DNA from: an uncultured Microbulbifer sp.
Lineage (GTDB): Bacteria > Pseudomonadota > Gammaproteobacteria > Pseudomonadales > Cellvibrionaceae
DNA length: 64,000 nt
Assembly (NCBI RefSeq): GCF_947498635.1
Contig: NZ_CANMKV010000010.1
Coordinates: 62,001 to 126,000 of the forward strand
Reading direction: 5' to 3'
Under the pieces are notes generated by a model. That model had not been told where the DNA came from, ran no database searches, and saw only the letters and a program-made list of their open reading frames with translations. The translations under genes and the position numbers were made by a program. Below are positions 46,364 through 53,908 of this stretch, one piece after another (the stretch's first letter is position 1; each line of letters opens with the position of its first letter).

Positions 46364-49045
46364 ATGCAGGATTCCTCGAAGTTATTGGTTGAATATTTTA
46401 GACGCTGTTACCAAGCTGATAATCATGACTTATCGTTGGGTAATGTTGCTAAGCTTGCGAATAATCGCCGCATGTTTCTTTCTGATCGGGACTTTTTATC
46501 CAGTGAAGAGCTGCCGCGTATTCCATTGGTGAGTACCTCGGTGGCACAGCTTTCCGAACAGGCGGAGGCCTACCGAAAAGAACGCAGCTTGATTTATGCC
46601 GTCTTTTTTATTTCCGGTCTACTCCCTGCTCAGGTTGGTTTTATCTCAAAGCGTAAATTGTGCGCTCCACTCCTGTACTTTCCTGCACAGGTTTATTGTG
46701 AAGAAGAATATTTTGCCGAGATCCACTCAGCGGATCTTCGTATTAATTTGCCTGTACTTCGCCTAATTCTCAAAGTGGATGTGGATCCCAGTGTCACGGA
46801 TACTTTTCCCGTGCCGAGTTTTCCCTTGGATAGTGCTCAAGTGGCGGCCATGGGGCGCTGGCTTGAGGAGAATACCCAGCTGGAGGGTATTGGAGAAATT
46901 GGCCGTTGGCCAAATTTGCACTCGAGCCCCCACGAAGAGTGGGCAAGTCGCTCGGCACTTAGGGTAATCAGTGCCTGTGCAGTGCTATTGGCTGATAGAT
47001 CGAGGGGATCGCGAGGGGTAATCCATGAGCTGCGTCAGCTGTCTCAGGCTCAAGCGTATTCGGTACCTTTAACGGCTGTCCTCGGCGAAAGAAGTGGTGA
47101 TTATCTTAAGAGTGATAGCGAGCCGGAAATGTTACCTGGGTTGTTGAGTGCTGCCCAGGAGCGGGCACTTCATAATGCCGCAAATCTGCCGCTAAGCCTT
47201 ATTTCCGGACCGCCTGGAACCGGTAAGAGTTTTACTATCGCGGCAATGGCGATCGATCAAATGTTACATGGAGGTACTGTACTGGTTGTCTCCAAAACTC
47301 CTCAAGCAATTGATGTGGTTCGACAAAAATTGCGTGATACCTATGGGTTGAGCGAAGGCTATGTGCATGCTGGAGAGCGGGGCTTTGTTCGTAGTTTGAA
47401 GGCGCACTTGGACTCACTACTCAAGGAAGGTATAGCTCCGCCGGAGATAGGTACAGTCAAATTAAAAAGCAATCTAAAAACCACTCTCAAGTCACTGCGC
47501 AGAGCTGAGCGGCGGTTTGAGTGGGCGCTACGAATTGCCCAGGCGATTGGCGTCGGTGGAGGTTGGCTTTCTGCCCTGAGCGCGCGCGTATTGCGTCGAC
47601 GACTGGATACGGAGGCTCTCTGGGCCTTCCAGGATACTATTGGCCATTTACGTAACTGTTTTGAGCGTCAGTCTGCTGGATATATCAATACCTACCGAAA
47701 AGAGACTTTATTAAGACTTCTTGACAAAGAAAGGCAGCATCTAACCCATTTTCACCAGGCCCTCAGGGCGAGAACCTCTAAAACTCAAGCGGAGCGTTTT
47801 GCCCGGACGAATATGAAGGCTGTATTACAGGCTTATCCAATCTGGCTTGCGAGCCTGGATGAGCTGAATGAAATACTGCCGTTGTCACGGGAGCTGTTTG
47901 ATTTGGTGATCTTTGACGAGTCCACTCAGTGTGATATTGCCAGTGCTCTACCGGCACTCTATCGAGCCAAGCGCGCGGTTGTGGTGGGGGATGGAAAACA
48001 GCTGCGTCATGTGTCTTTCTTATCAGCACAGGCGCAGCAGCGCCTGTGGAGCGAGATTAATGCTTCAGGGGAATTGCCGGCGTCTCTAAGTTATCGCGAT
48101 CAATCCCTGTTGGATATTGTCTCCGACTCCCTGAGAAGTCAGGAGGCGGTTACCTTGTTGGACGAACACTACCGCAGCCAGCCGGAGCTGATCGCGTTCA
48201 GTAATCATGCTTTTTATGCCGATCGGCTTAAAGTGATGCAAGCGCGCCCAGGCGCTTCGGATGAGGGTGCTCTTACCTTGCATAACCTTGAGGGGCGGCG
48301 TGCAAAAAACGGTAGGAATCGGGTGGAAAAAGACTGGGTTATTGAGCGCTTGCGCGAGCATATGGACCGCTATGTCGATTCTCCAGTGAAGCCAACGGTG
48401 GGGGTGCTGTCCCCTTACCGGGAGCAGGCAGATTACCTCGCTGTGGAGTTGGGCAAGGCCTTTTCGGCTAAAAAGTTGTCTTCCTTTTCGGTGCGTGTAG
48501 CAACACCTTATGGTTTTCAGGGGGACGAGCGGGACGTGATGCTCCTCTCGTTGGCAGTAGATAGTCAGTCCCTGCGCGCGGCAACCTATCTCAATCGCGC
48601 TGATATGTTCAATGTGGCGGTAACCCGGGCCAAAGAGAGGCAGTTGGTAGCCTATTCGGTTAACCCGGATTCCTTGCCGAATGAGCATCTACTGCGCCGC
48701 TATCTTACTTTTTCCCTCGGTGCCGGCTCCAAGACTTCCCAGAAAGCGTTTCCCTGTGAGTTTGCCAGGGAGGTTAGCGCTGGGCTGAAGCAGGCGCATA
48801 TCAGGCACTGGATCGCTTTTCCAATTGCCGGTCAGCGCATTGATGTGGTTTGTGAATACCGCGGGCATATCCTAGGGGTGGACTTGATTGGTTATCCGGG
48901 AGAATACCGACAACATTTTACTATCCAGACCTACAAGGTATTGTATCGGGCAGGGGTTAAGGTGTTACCGCTGCCCTATGTCAGTTGGTCACAGGACCGG
49001 CGGGATTGCCTAAGGCGCATTCTTGAAGTGCTGAAACAGGAGTAA
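46364..49045 (+). CDS. Superfamily 1 (Upf1-like) helicase with nuclease-like tail
   Basis: An 893-residue ATP-dependent DNA/RNA helicase of the AAA_11/AAA_12 type. Residues 1-260 form a lineage-specific N-terminal domain. Walker A is GPPGTGKS (282-289), motif II is DEST (518-521), motif III GDGKQL, motif IV EHYRSQPELI, motif V ATPYGFQGDERD, and motif VI FNVAVTRAKE. The last ~100 residues (FPIAGQRIDVVCEYRGHILGVDLIG) look like a DUF559/restriction-type core, with Asp but no ExK lysine, so it may be inactive. Such fused proteins occur in defence loci and in Dna2-like repair proteins, but no other defence gene adjoins it. Single gene with its own start. Confidence 0.82.
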   Translation: MQDSSKLLVEYFRRCYQADNHDLSLGNVAKLANNRRMFLSDRDFLSSEELPRIPLVSTSVAQLSEQAEAYRKERSLIYAVFFISGLLPAQVGFISKRKLCAPLLYFPAQVYCEEEYFAEIHSADLRINLPVLRLILKVDVDPSVTDTFPVPSFPLDSAQVAAMGRWLEENTQLEGIGEIGRWPNLHSSPHEEWASRSALRVISACAVLLADRSRGSRGVIHELRQLSQAQAYSVPLTAVLGERSGDYLKSDSEPEMLPGLLSAAQERALHNAANLPLSLISGPPGTGKSFTIAAMAIDQMLHGGTVLVVSKTPQAIDVVRQKLRDTYGLSEGYVHAGERGFVRSLKAHLDSLLKEGIAPPEIGTVKLKSNLKTTLKSLRRAERRFEWALRIAQAIGVGGGWLSALSARVLRRRLDTEALWAFQDTIGHLRNCFERQSAGYINTYRKETLLRLLDKERQHLTHFHQALRARTSKTQAERFARTNMKAVLQAYPIWLASLDELNEILPLSRELFDLVIFDESTQCDIASALPALYRAKRAVVVGDGKQLRHVSFLSAQAQQRLWSEINASGELPASLSYRDQSLLDIVSDSLRSQEAVTLLDEHYRSQPELIAFSNHAFYADRLKVMQARPGASDEGALTLHNLEGRRAKNGRNRVEKDWVIERLREHMDRYVDSPVKPTVGVLSPYREQADYLAVELGKAFSAKKLSSFSVRVATPYGFQGDERDVMLLSLAVDSQSLRAATYLNRADMFNVAVTRAKERQLVAYSVNPDSLPNEHLLRRYLTFSLGAGSKTSQKAFPCEFAREVSAGLKQAHIRHWIAFPIAGQRIDVVCEYRGHILGVDLIGYPGEYRQHFTIQTYKVLYRAGVKVLPLPYVSWSQDRRDCLRRILEVLKQE

Positions 49046-49141
49046 CCGTTGGGGCTAGTGAGCGTGCGCGCATACAATGAAGTTTGCGCCGGGCCTGCTA
49101 GGCTTAAGGGAGTCCGGTTTGCAGTTACGCCGAGAGTGCCT

Positions 49142-49444
49142 ATGAAATTGTGGCTATTGATACCCTGTTTTTGGGTATCTGCCGTAGCGGCTGTAGATGT
49201 GATTTTTGTGGATGCTCAACAGCAGCAGGGGGTGAGAAGCCCGACCCTGAGCTTTTGTCAGGCGCGCTTTTACGAGGAGGATGACGGTCGCCTGTACTGC
49301 AACTGGGCAGTCAACTTCCGCTACGCCTGTTTTGTCTGGTGGCCCACCAACAAAGTCATTCCAGCTGGTGCGAAACTTTCCGAGCCTGAGGTGGTAGGCA
49401 AGTGCGGCAATGGTGAGCCGGTCTACAAGCTTCACCACTACTAG
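49142..49444 (+). CDS. Small exported protein of unknown function
   Basis: A 100-residue protein with a signal peptide (MKLWLLIPCFWVSAVAAV) and a mature domain of about 80 residues with four cysteines (LSFCQA, LYCNWA, YACFVW, GKCGNG), most likely in two disulfides in the periplasm. ATG 49142 is preferred over a start at 49049 because it places the signal peptide at the N-terminus. Aromatic-rich strands (NWAVNFRYACFVWWP) suggest a small beta fold. I do not recognise a family. It follows the helicase gene by about 96 bases and may or may not be in the same transcript. Confidence 0.6.
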   Translation: MKLWLLIPCFWVSAVAAVDVIFVDAQQQQGVRSPTLSFCQARFYEEDDGRLYCNWAVNFRYACFVWWPTNKVIPAGAKLSEPEVVGKCGNGEPVYKLHHY

Positions 49445-49560
49445 TCGATTTGATCTGTTTGGTCGACTTGATCCATCGGGAGGCTCTTGTTGAGTTTTCG
49501 AGACCTTGCTCAGTGTATCCCCCAATTTGCCCCGTTACTGGTGTCGTGGGGAAGGGCGTG

Positions 49561-49875
49561 TTAGCTTTTCTCTTGCTCGGTATAGAGTCCTTGATCTTGC
49601 AGCTCCCGTGCCTGCTTGAGGATCTCAGGCATGGCGCTATTTTCAACCAATAGGGCATCAATGATGGCAGCTAGCAGGTCTGCCGAAAACATGCATTTGC
49701 TCACCTTGCTGCGCAGGTTTTCCGTGGTCATTGATATCCCCCTTTCAGCCAGGGCCTGGGCGAGATCACCGTAGCGCATACCCCTCATAGCCATAGACGC
49801 ACGTACATAGCGGGCAATGGCCTGCTTGTAAGGAGCCAGTGCTTGCTGATTGCCGAGGCTTTGCTTGTGATCCAT
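49561..49875 (-). CDS. DUF6471-like helix-turn-helix protein
   Basis: A 104-residue protein. The core AIARYVRASMAMRGMRYGDLAQALAERGISMTTENLRSKVSKCMFSADLLAAIIDAL has the layout of DUF6471 domains, small HTH-like proteins (AxLxxRGxxYxDLAxxL...ExNLxxKxSxGxFSAxL). The start is ATG 49875; the longer upstream frame runs over the divergent promoter and is not coding. It is divergent from the yjfI-type operon across about 150 bases that contain a promoter and palindromes. A role as regulator of that operon is possible, but DUF6471 proteins have no established function. Confidence 0.72.
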   Translation of the reverse strand: MDHKQSLGNQQALAPYKQAIARYVRASMAMRGMRYGDLAQALAERGISMTTENLRSKVSKCMFSADLLAAIIDALLVENSAMPEILKQARELQDQGLYTEQEKS

Positions 49876-49936
49876 GGGCTCTACTCTGTTACATTTGATA
49901 TCACGTATGTGGTAAATATTATCCCTATGTGTATTA

Positions 49937-49991
49937 TTTGCAACATAAGTTTGCAATAAGTTATTGACCACTTTTTTTTTGATGCTATATT
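49937..49991 (+). promoter_or_regulatory. Promoter and operator-like repeats of the yjfI-type operon
   Basis: TTGACC (49964-49969) and TATATT (49986-49991) are 16 bases apart. Upstream, TTTGCAA occurs twice (49937-49943 and 49950-49956), 13 bases apart. CAATAA-G-TTATTG (49954-49966) is a perfect palindrome overlapping the -35. Together these look like a regulator site. Confidence 0.6.
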
Positions 49992-50023
49992 CGTGACTGA
50001 TATTCCACAGCGAGGGAGTTGAG

Positions 50024-50428
50024 ATGACCTGGAACCATGAGAATCTACGCCAGTTGGCGGAAAACCACACTGGGTGGGTGGTGGAGCCTGAGGGAGAGTG
50101 CCTCAGCATCTCCAATGATGAGGGTGTCGATGCATTTGTTTATGTCGGTGAGAAGCAGATCGTTGTCGAGAGCATTTTGTTTCCGGTGAGCCAAGTAGTT
50201 GATGTGGCCGCGCTCAACGAGATGATTCTCCAGACCCATCAGTTGGTTCCCCTGACGGCGATTGCCATCAAGATGATTGGTGGTGAGCACTATTATGTCG
50301 CCTTTGGTGCGCTCTCGGTATCCAGCAAAGACGAAGTGGTTATTGAAGAAGTTGAAACCCTGTTTTCCAATGTGGGTGACTTCCTGGACTTATATGCGGA
50401 TCATTTTGAAATGGAGGGTGTAGCATGA
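50024..50428 (+). CDS. yjfI: DUF2170 protein, YjfI-like
   Basis: A 134-residue soluble acidic protein matching E. coli YjfI (about 133 residues) in size, DUF2170 pattern (WNHENLRQLAENHTGW near the start, DEGVDAFVYVG and the IKMIGGEHYYVAFGALSV strand) and position as first gene of the operon. The fold appears alpha/beta and there is no signal peptide, so it is cytoplasmic. Role unknown; gene order places it with a PspA-like membrane-stress protein. The downstream gene overlaps its stop codon by four bases (ATGA), indicating tight coupling. Confidence 0.85.
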   Translation: MTWNHENLRQLAENHTGWVVEPEGECLSISNDEGVDAFVYVGEKQIVVESILFPVSQVVDVAALNEMILQTHQLVPLTAIAIKMIGGEHYYVAFGALSVSSKDEVVIEEVETLFSNVGDFLDLYADHFEMEGVA

Positions 50429-51120
50429 GCCTGAGAAAAATTTGGACTGCCTTGAAAGGCGCGGTCAACGAAGGTACTGAAGCGGTTGCGGACAGTCAGT
50501 CTATCCGTATCCTCGACCAGGAGTTACGAGAGGCAAAAGCCGAATTGAAAGCCTGTGATGAGAACCTGACCAAAATCATGGCCAAACGCAAACTGGCCGA
50601 GAGTAAAGTGGATTCGCTGAAAGCGGATGTCGAAACCTATAGTACGCATGCGATCAACGCTAATGAGAAGGGCGATGAGAGTCTGGCACTCGAGTGTGCC
50701 GAGCGAGTTTCGGAGCTTGAGGCCCAACTCGAAACTGAACAGAGCCTGCTGGAAGGTTTCCTTAATTCTGAGCGCTCCCTGAAAGGGAATATTGCCAAGG
50801 CGAAAACGAATGTGCGCCGCATGGAGCAGCAGATTGACCAAGTTAAAGCTACTGAGTCTGTGCAGAAAGCTCAGGTGGCAGTTTCCTCCCGTCATATGGG
50901 AGCTAACAGCAAAGTCAAAACGGCCCTAGATAGCCTTGATCGTATCAAGAACAAGCAGCAGGAACGTGCGGCGGAGCTGGAAGCAGCAGAAGAGCTGGCT
51001 ACCGAAGAAACGGGTTCCAGCCTCGACGCCAAACTGAAGGCGGCGGGCATCAAGCCCGGTGGCCAGGTCAGCGGTAGCGATAAACTGGCTCAGTTACTGG
51101 CGAAACGCGAAAAGGCCTGA
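50425..51120 (+). CDS. yjfJ: PspA/IM30-family protein, YjfJ-like
   Basis: A 231-residue protein, nearly all coiled coil (about 25-210), Glu/Lys/Ala-rich, with a PspA-type N-terminal amphipathic helix (SLRKIWTALKGAVNEG). PspA/Vipp1 proteins share an ESCRT-III-like fold and assemble on stressed inner membranes. E. coli YjfJ is 232 residues, and neighbours on both sides match its operon. It starts at ATG 50425 overlapping the previous stop. The C-terminus ends SGSDKLAQLLAKREKA. The K+ channel gene starts five bases after its stop. Confidence 0.88.
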   Translation: MSLRKIWTALKGAVNEGTEAVADSQSIRILDQELREAKAELKACDENLTKIMAKRKLAESKVDSLKADVETYSTHAINANEKGDESLALECAERVSELEAQLETEQSLLEGFLNSERSLKGNIAKAKTNVRRMEQQIDQVKATESVQKAQVAVSSRHMGANSKVKTALDSLDRIKNKQQERAAELEAAEELATEETGSSLDAKLKAAGIKPGGQVSGSDKLAQLLAKREKA

Positions 51121-51124
51121 TCCG

Positions 51125-52198
51125 GTGCTTGTCTATCGAGTGCGACGCCTTTTGGCGTCGCTTTTTGTTAGGGCCAATATAACAACTATTCTTATCGGTG
51201 TTCTCGGGTATGTGGTGGGTAGCTATGTGCTGCTCAGCGCCGCAGGAGAAAGCGACATTGTCGCCCCTGCAAATTTCATTTATTGGCTTGTGGTGACCGC
51301 CTCTACTGTAGGCTACGGTGATTTTTCCCCGGTAACGCCGGCGGGCAAGGTGGTCGTGGCGGCCTGGGTGATTCCCTTCGGCTTGAGTTTGTTTGCCATG
51401 GTGATTGCCAAGGCGGGCTTTGCAATTTCGGAGTTTGTGCACCGTGGAAAGAGAGGGCTGCGCATGACAAATCTTGTAAATCACACTGTGATTATCGGCT
51501 GGAATGGAACGCGAACCCTTCGCCTGATAGAGCTGCTATTGTCAAAGACCAATGGCACAACAACCGAAGTCGTGCTTTGTGTCGAGGCCGATATTGAGAA
51601 CCCCATGCCCGGAAAAATAGATTTTGTCCGGGTTGAATCTTTTTCTCATATTGAGAGCATGCAGCGCGCTGCCCTTGCCGACGCTGCGCGGATTATTATC
51701 GATAATCCCCTGGACGATGTAACACTCACCACTGCGCTATTCTGTGATAAACACAGCCCTAACAGCCACACGACAGCCTACTTTCAGGATGAAAATGTTG
51801 GTGAGTTGTTGCGTGCTCACTGTCCCAAAATTGAATGCATCCCCTCAGTAGCAGTGGAACTGTTGGCTAAATCCTCTCTGGACCCCGGCTCCGCAAGGCT
51901 GCACCGGCAACTCCTGGACAGCACTTATGGAATGACGCAGTACAGTGTAGAGTACCGCGGGGAGCAGCCGTTACCATTCTCCGCCTTGTTCGAGCATTTT
52001 AAAAAGAACCTGTCTGCAACCTTGATCGCCGTCCGTCGCCAGGGCGTGGTAAAAATTGATGTAAACCCAGCGTTGACAGATCAGGTTAGTAAAGGGGATA
52101 TGCTTTACTATATTTCGGCCAAGCGGCTTGAAGAAAGGCACTGCTTCGATATAAGAATCAATGAAGGGGATGGGGCCAGTACATGTTTACCAAGCTAA
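51125..52198 (+). CDS. Two-helix potassium channel with RCK domain
   Basis: A 357-residue protein of the Kch/MthK type: TM1 (about 20-38), pore helix and selectivity filter TVGYGD (61-66), and TM2 (about 74-100). A C-terminal cytoplasmic RCK/TrkA-N-like domain (HTVIIGWNGTRTLRLIE, about 118 onward) follows, with a degenerate nucleotide loop. The filter gives potassium selectivity. It starts at GTG 51125, just after yjfJ, and its 3' end overlaps the next gene by 16 bases, so it belongs to the operon. In E. coli yjfI-J-K-L-M-C no such gene sits here; in some other gammaproteobacteria a channel does. Ligand of the RCK part unknown. Confidence 0.88.
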   Translation: MLVYRVRRLLASLFVRANITTILIGVLGYVVGSYVLLSAAGESDIVAPANFIYWLVVTASTVGYGDFSPVTPAGKVVVAAWVIPFGLSLFAMVIAKAGFAISEFVHRGKRGLRMTNLVNHTVIIGWNGTRTLRLIELLLSKTNGTTTEVVLCVEADIENPMPGKIDFVRVESFSHIESMQRAALADAARIIIDNPLDDVTLTTALFCDKHSPNSHTTAYFQDENVGELLRAHCPKIECIPSVAVELLAKSSLDPGSARLHRQLLDSTYGMTQYSVEYRGEQPLPFSALFEHFKKNLSATLIAVRRQGVVKIDVNPALTDQVSKGDMLYYISAKRLEERHCFDIRINEGDGASTCLPS

Positions 52199-52836
52199 TC
52201 AACAAACTGAAAGGCAAAGAAACTGCGGTAGTAAAAACTCCGGAGATTATGGGATTGCGGCTTGGCGCCAGTTTTGAATTGGACCCGTTGGCCATCCGCC
52301 TGATATTGGATGAGCTTACCATTGAATCCTGTTCGCCCACGCAAATTATCAAAGCAGCAGGTGTTGTAGAGCTTGATGGAACTTGGGTATATCGTTTTTA
52401 CACCGATGATGATGCTTGGTTACAGGTTATAGCGGAAGGCGGTCAGAGTGATGAGCATGTAGTAGACGTAAAGCTATTTCACTTCTACGATACCCTCGAT
52501 ATCGCCAACCAGCAGGCTTGGGACAGACTCCTGAAACAGGAAATTGGCGCAGCCAAGTATCAGCTTCAAGATCGCAGCTACGAAAGAGTCTGGACCGCTG
52601 CGGGCGATTATCACAACCCGGTGCATATGGCCGAGAAGACCTATGACGAGGGTGGGGATTATTCCCTCACAGATCAATTCACCATGCTCTTTGAACGCGA
52701 TTTGTCTGATCAGCGTACAGAATCTCTGTTTCTCTCCGCTGAGGAAAAAGAGGAAAGCGCTGGCTACTTGAGTCGCAGCCTGGTGATTAGTACCGGTATA
52801 ACCCTGACACCATCACAGCTGACTATTCACGGATAA
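52183..52836 (+). CDS. yjfK: DUF2491 protein, YjfK-like
   Basis: A 217-residue soluble protein, as long as E. coli YjfK (about 219), with the DUF2491 pattern: MGLRLGASFELDPLA, WVYRFYTDDDAWLQVIAEGG, and the strand VKLFHFYDTLDI. The sequence has no membrane segment or signal peptide. It begins at ATG 52183 inside the end of the channel gene and is followed 16 bases later by yjfL. Function unknown; the genomic link to a PspA-like protein and to DUF350/DUF1190 membrane partners suggests a place in an envelope-associated complex. Confidence 0.85.
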   Translation: MFTKLINKLKGKETAVVKTPEIMGLRLGASFELDPLAIRLILDELTIESCSPTQIIKAAGVVELDGTWVYRFYTDDDAWLQVIAEGGQSDEHVVDVKLFHFYDTLDIANQQAWDRLLKQEIGAAKYQLQDRSYERVWTAAGDYHNPVHMAEKTYDEGGDYSLTDQFTMLFERDLSDQRTESLFLSAEEKEESAGYLSRSLVISTGITLTPSQLTIHG

Positions 52837-52851
52837 TAAGGAGAAGTATCA

Positions 52852-53268
52852 ATGGACCAGCCCTATGACTTAATGACTGGTATCCTTCACTTTGCGGCCT
52901 ATTTTGGTCTGTCACTGGTATTTTTAATTGCGTTTAAATTTCTCTACGCACTGGTGACACCCCATGACGAATGGAAATTAATCCGTGAAGATAAAAACGC
53001 AGCCGCTGCCATCGGTTTTGGCGGTGCGGTGCTGGGTTTTGCTATTGCTGTAGGCGGTGCCGCCAGTAACTCTGTTTCCATCATTGACTTCGGCACCTGG
53101 GCATTGGTCGCCCTGGTTGCTCAAATAATAGCATTTGCCATTATTCGTTTTGGCTTTATGCCGCGTATTGTTGAGCGTATTGAGGATGGAGAGGTTAGCG
53201 CCGGCATTATGCTGGCCTCCACCACTATTTCTGTTGGTGTCCTCAACGCAGCTTGCATGAGCTACTGA
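52852..53268 (+). CDS. yjfL: DUF350 membrane protein, YjfL-like
   Basis: A 138-residue membrane protein with four hydrophobic segments in the DUF350 pattern: ILHFAAYFGLSLVFLIAFKF, then AAAAIGFGGAVLGFAIAVGGA, WALVALVAQIIAFAIIRFGF, and the GIMLASTTISVGVLNAACM segment. The E. coli YjfL counterpart is 132 residues. DUF350 proteins often accompany glutathionylspermidine-synthase-like ligases. AAGGAG lies just before ATG 52852. It is in tight linkage with the genes on both sides. Confidence 0.9.
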   Translation: MDQPYDLMTGILHFAAYFGLSLVFLIAFKFLYALVTPHDEWKLIREDKNAAAAIGFGGAVLGFAIAVGGAASNSVSIIDFGTWALVALVAQIIAFAIIRFGFMPRIVERIEDGEVSAGIMLASTTISVGVLNAACMSY

Positions 53269-53281
53269 GCGGAGAGTGAGG

Positions 53282-53905
53282 ATGAAGCGAAGCAAAAATA
53301 TTAACCTTACACGGATGCGTAAAGGTAAGGGGACCAGCTTTGTACTGCGCCCTCTGGCTTTGGGGATTACTGCGGCCCTTATGGGTTGCTCCTCAGAGGA
53401 AGAGGTCAAGGTAGTGTCTTCCGTTGAGGACTGTGTAAGTAATACACAGCTTGATGAGGCACAGTGTGAGTCAGCCTATCAGCGGGCGCTCGCGGAAGCT
53501 GAACGCACCGGGCCCAAGTATGCCAATTTATCTCAGTGTGAGGCAGAGTTTGGCAGTTGTCGGGATAGCGGCAGTGGCTTTTGGATGCCCCTGATGACGG
53601 GCTTTATGGTTGCCTCCATGCTGAATGATAACGATCGGCGTTATCGCTCCTCTGGTTATTACAACCCGGTTTACCGCTATTCAGCCTCCGGTTCCCGCTA
53701 CTACGATCGCCTGATGACTGCCGATGGTCAGGTTATCGGTCGCCACGGTAAAACGTCCTATACCGTGGATAAGAGTGCAATGGATCCGAAGCCCAAGGTC
53801 ACCAAGACCGTTTCCAGAGGGGGCTTTGGCGCGGTGGCTTCGGCTAAATCCAATTGGGGCGGTGGTCGCTCCAGTAGCGGTCGCTCCCGCAGCTGGGGAG
53901 GCTGA
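53282..53905 (+). CDS. yjfM: DUF1190 lipoprotein, YjfM-like
   Basis: A 207-residue protein. The N-terminal stretch is basic and the hydrophobic segment ends in the lipobox AALMGC, so it is probably a lipoprotein. The DUF1190 domain has CSNTQ-type Cys pairs (EDCVSNTQLDEAQCESAY and SQCEAEFGSCRDSG). The C-terminus is rich in Gly, Ser and Arg (SNWGGGRSSSGRSRSWGG), a flexible tail that the family commonly carries. ATG 53282 has GGAGAGTGAGG upstream; a GTG at 53276 is less likely. The next gene starts three bases after its stop. Confidence 0.87.
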   Translation: MKRSKNINLTRMRKGKGTSFVLRPLALGITAALMGCSSEEEVKVVSSVEDCVSNTQLDEAQCESAYQRALAEAERTGPKYANLSQCEAEFGSCRDSGSGFWMPLMTGFMVASMLNDNDRRYRSSGYYNPVYRYSASGSRYYDRLMTADGQVIGRHGKTSYTVDKSAMDPKPKVTKTVSRGGFGAVASAKSNWGGGRSSSGRSRSWGG

Positions 53906-53908
53906 TTA

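Noticed and set aside
45285-50000. Possible complete phage-defence island
   Set aside because: Only the helicase has a defence-like architecture; no integrase, restriction-modification, CRISPR or known partner gene is present.
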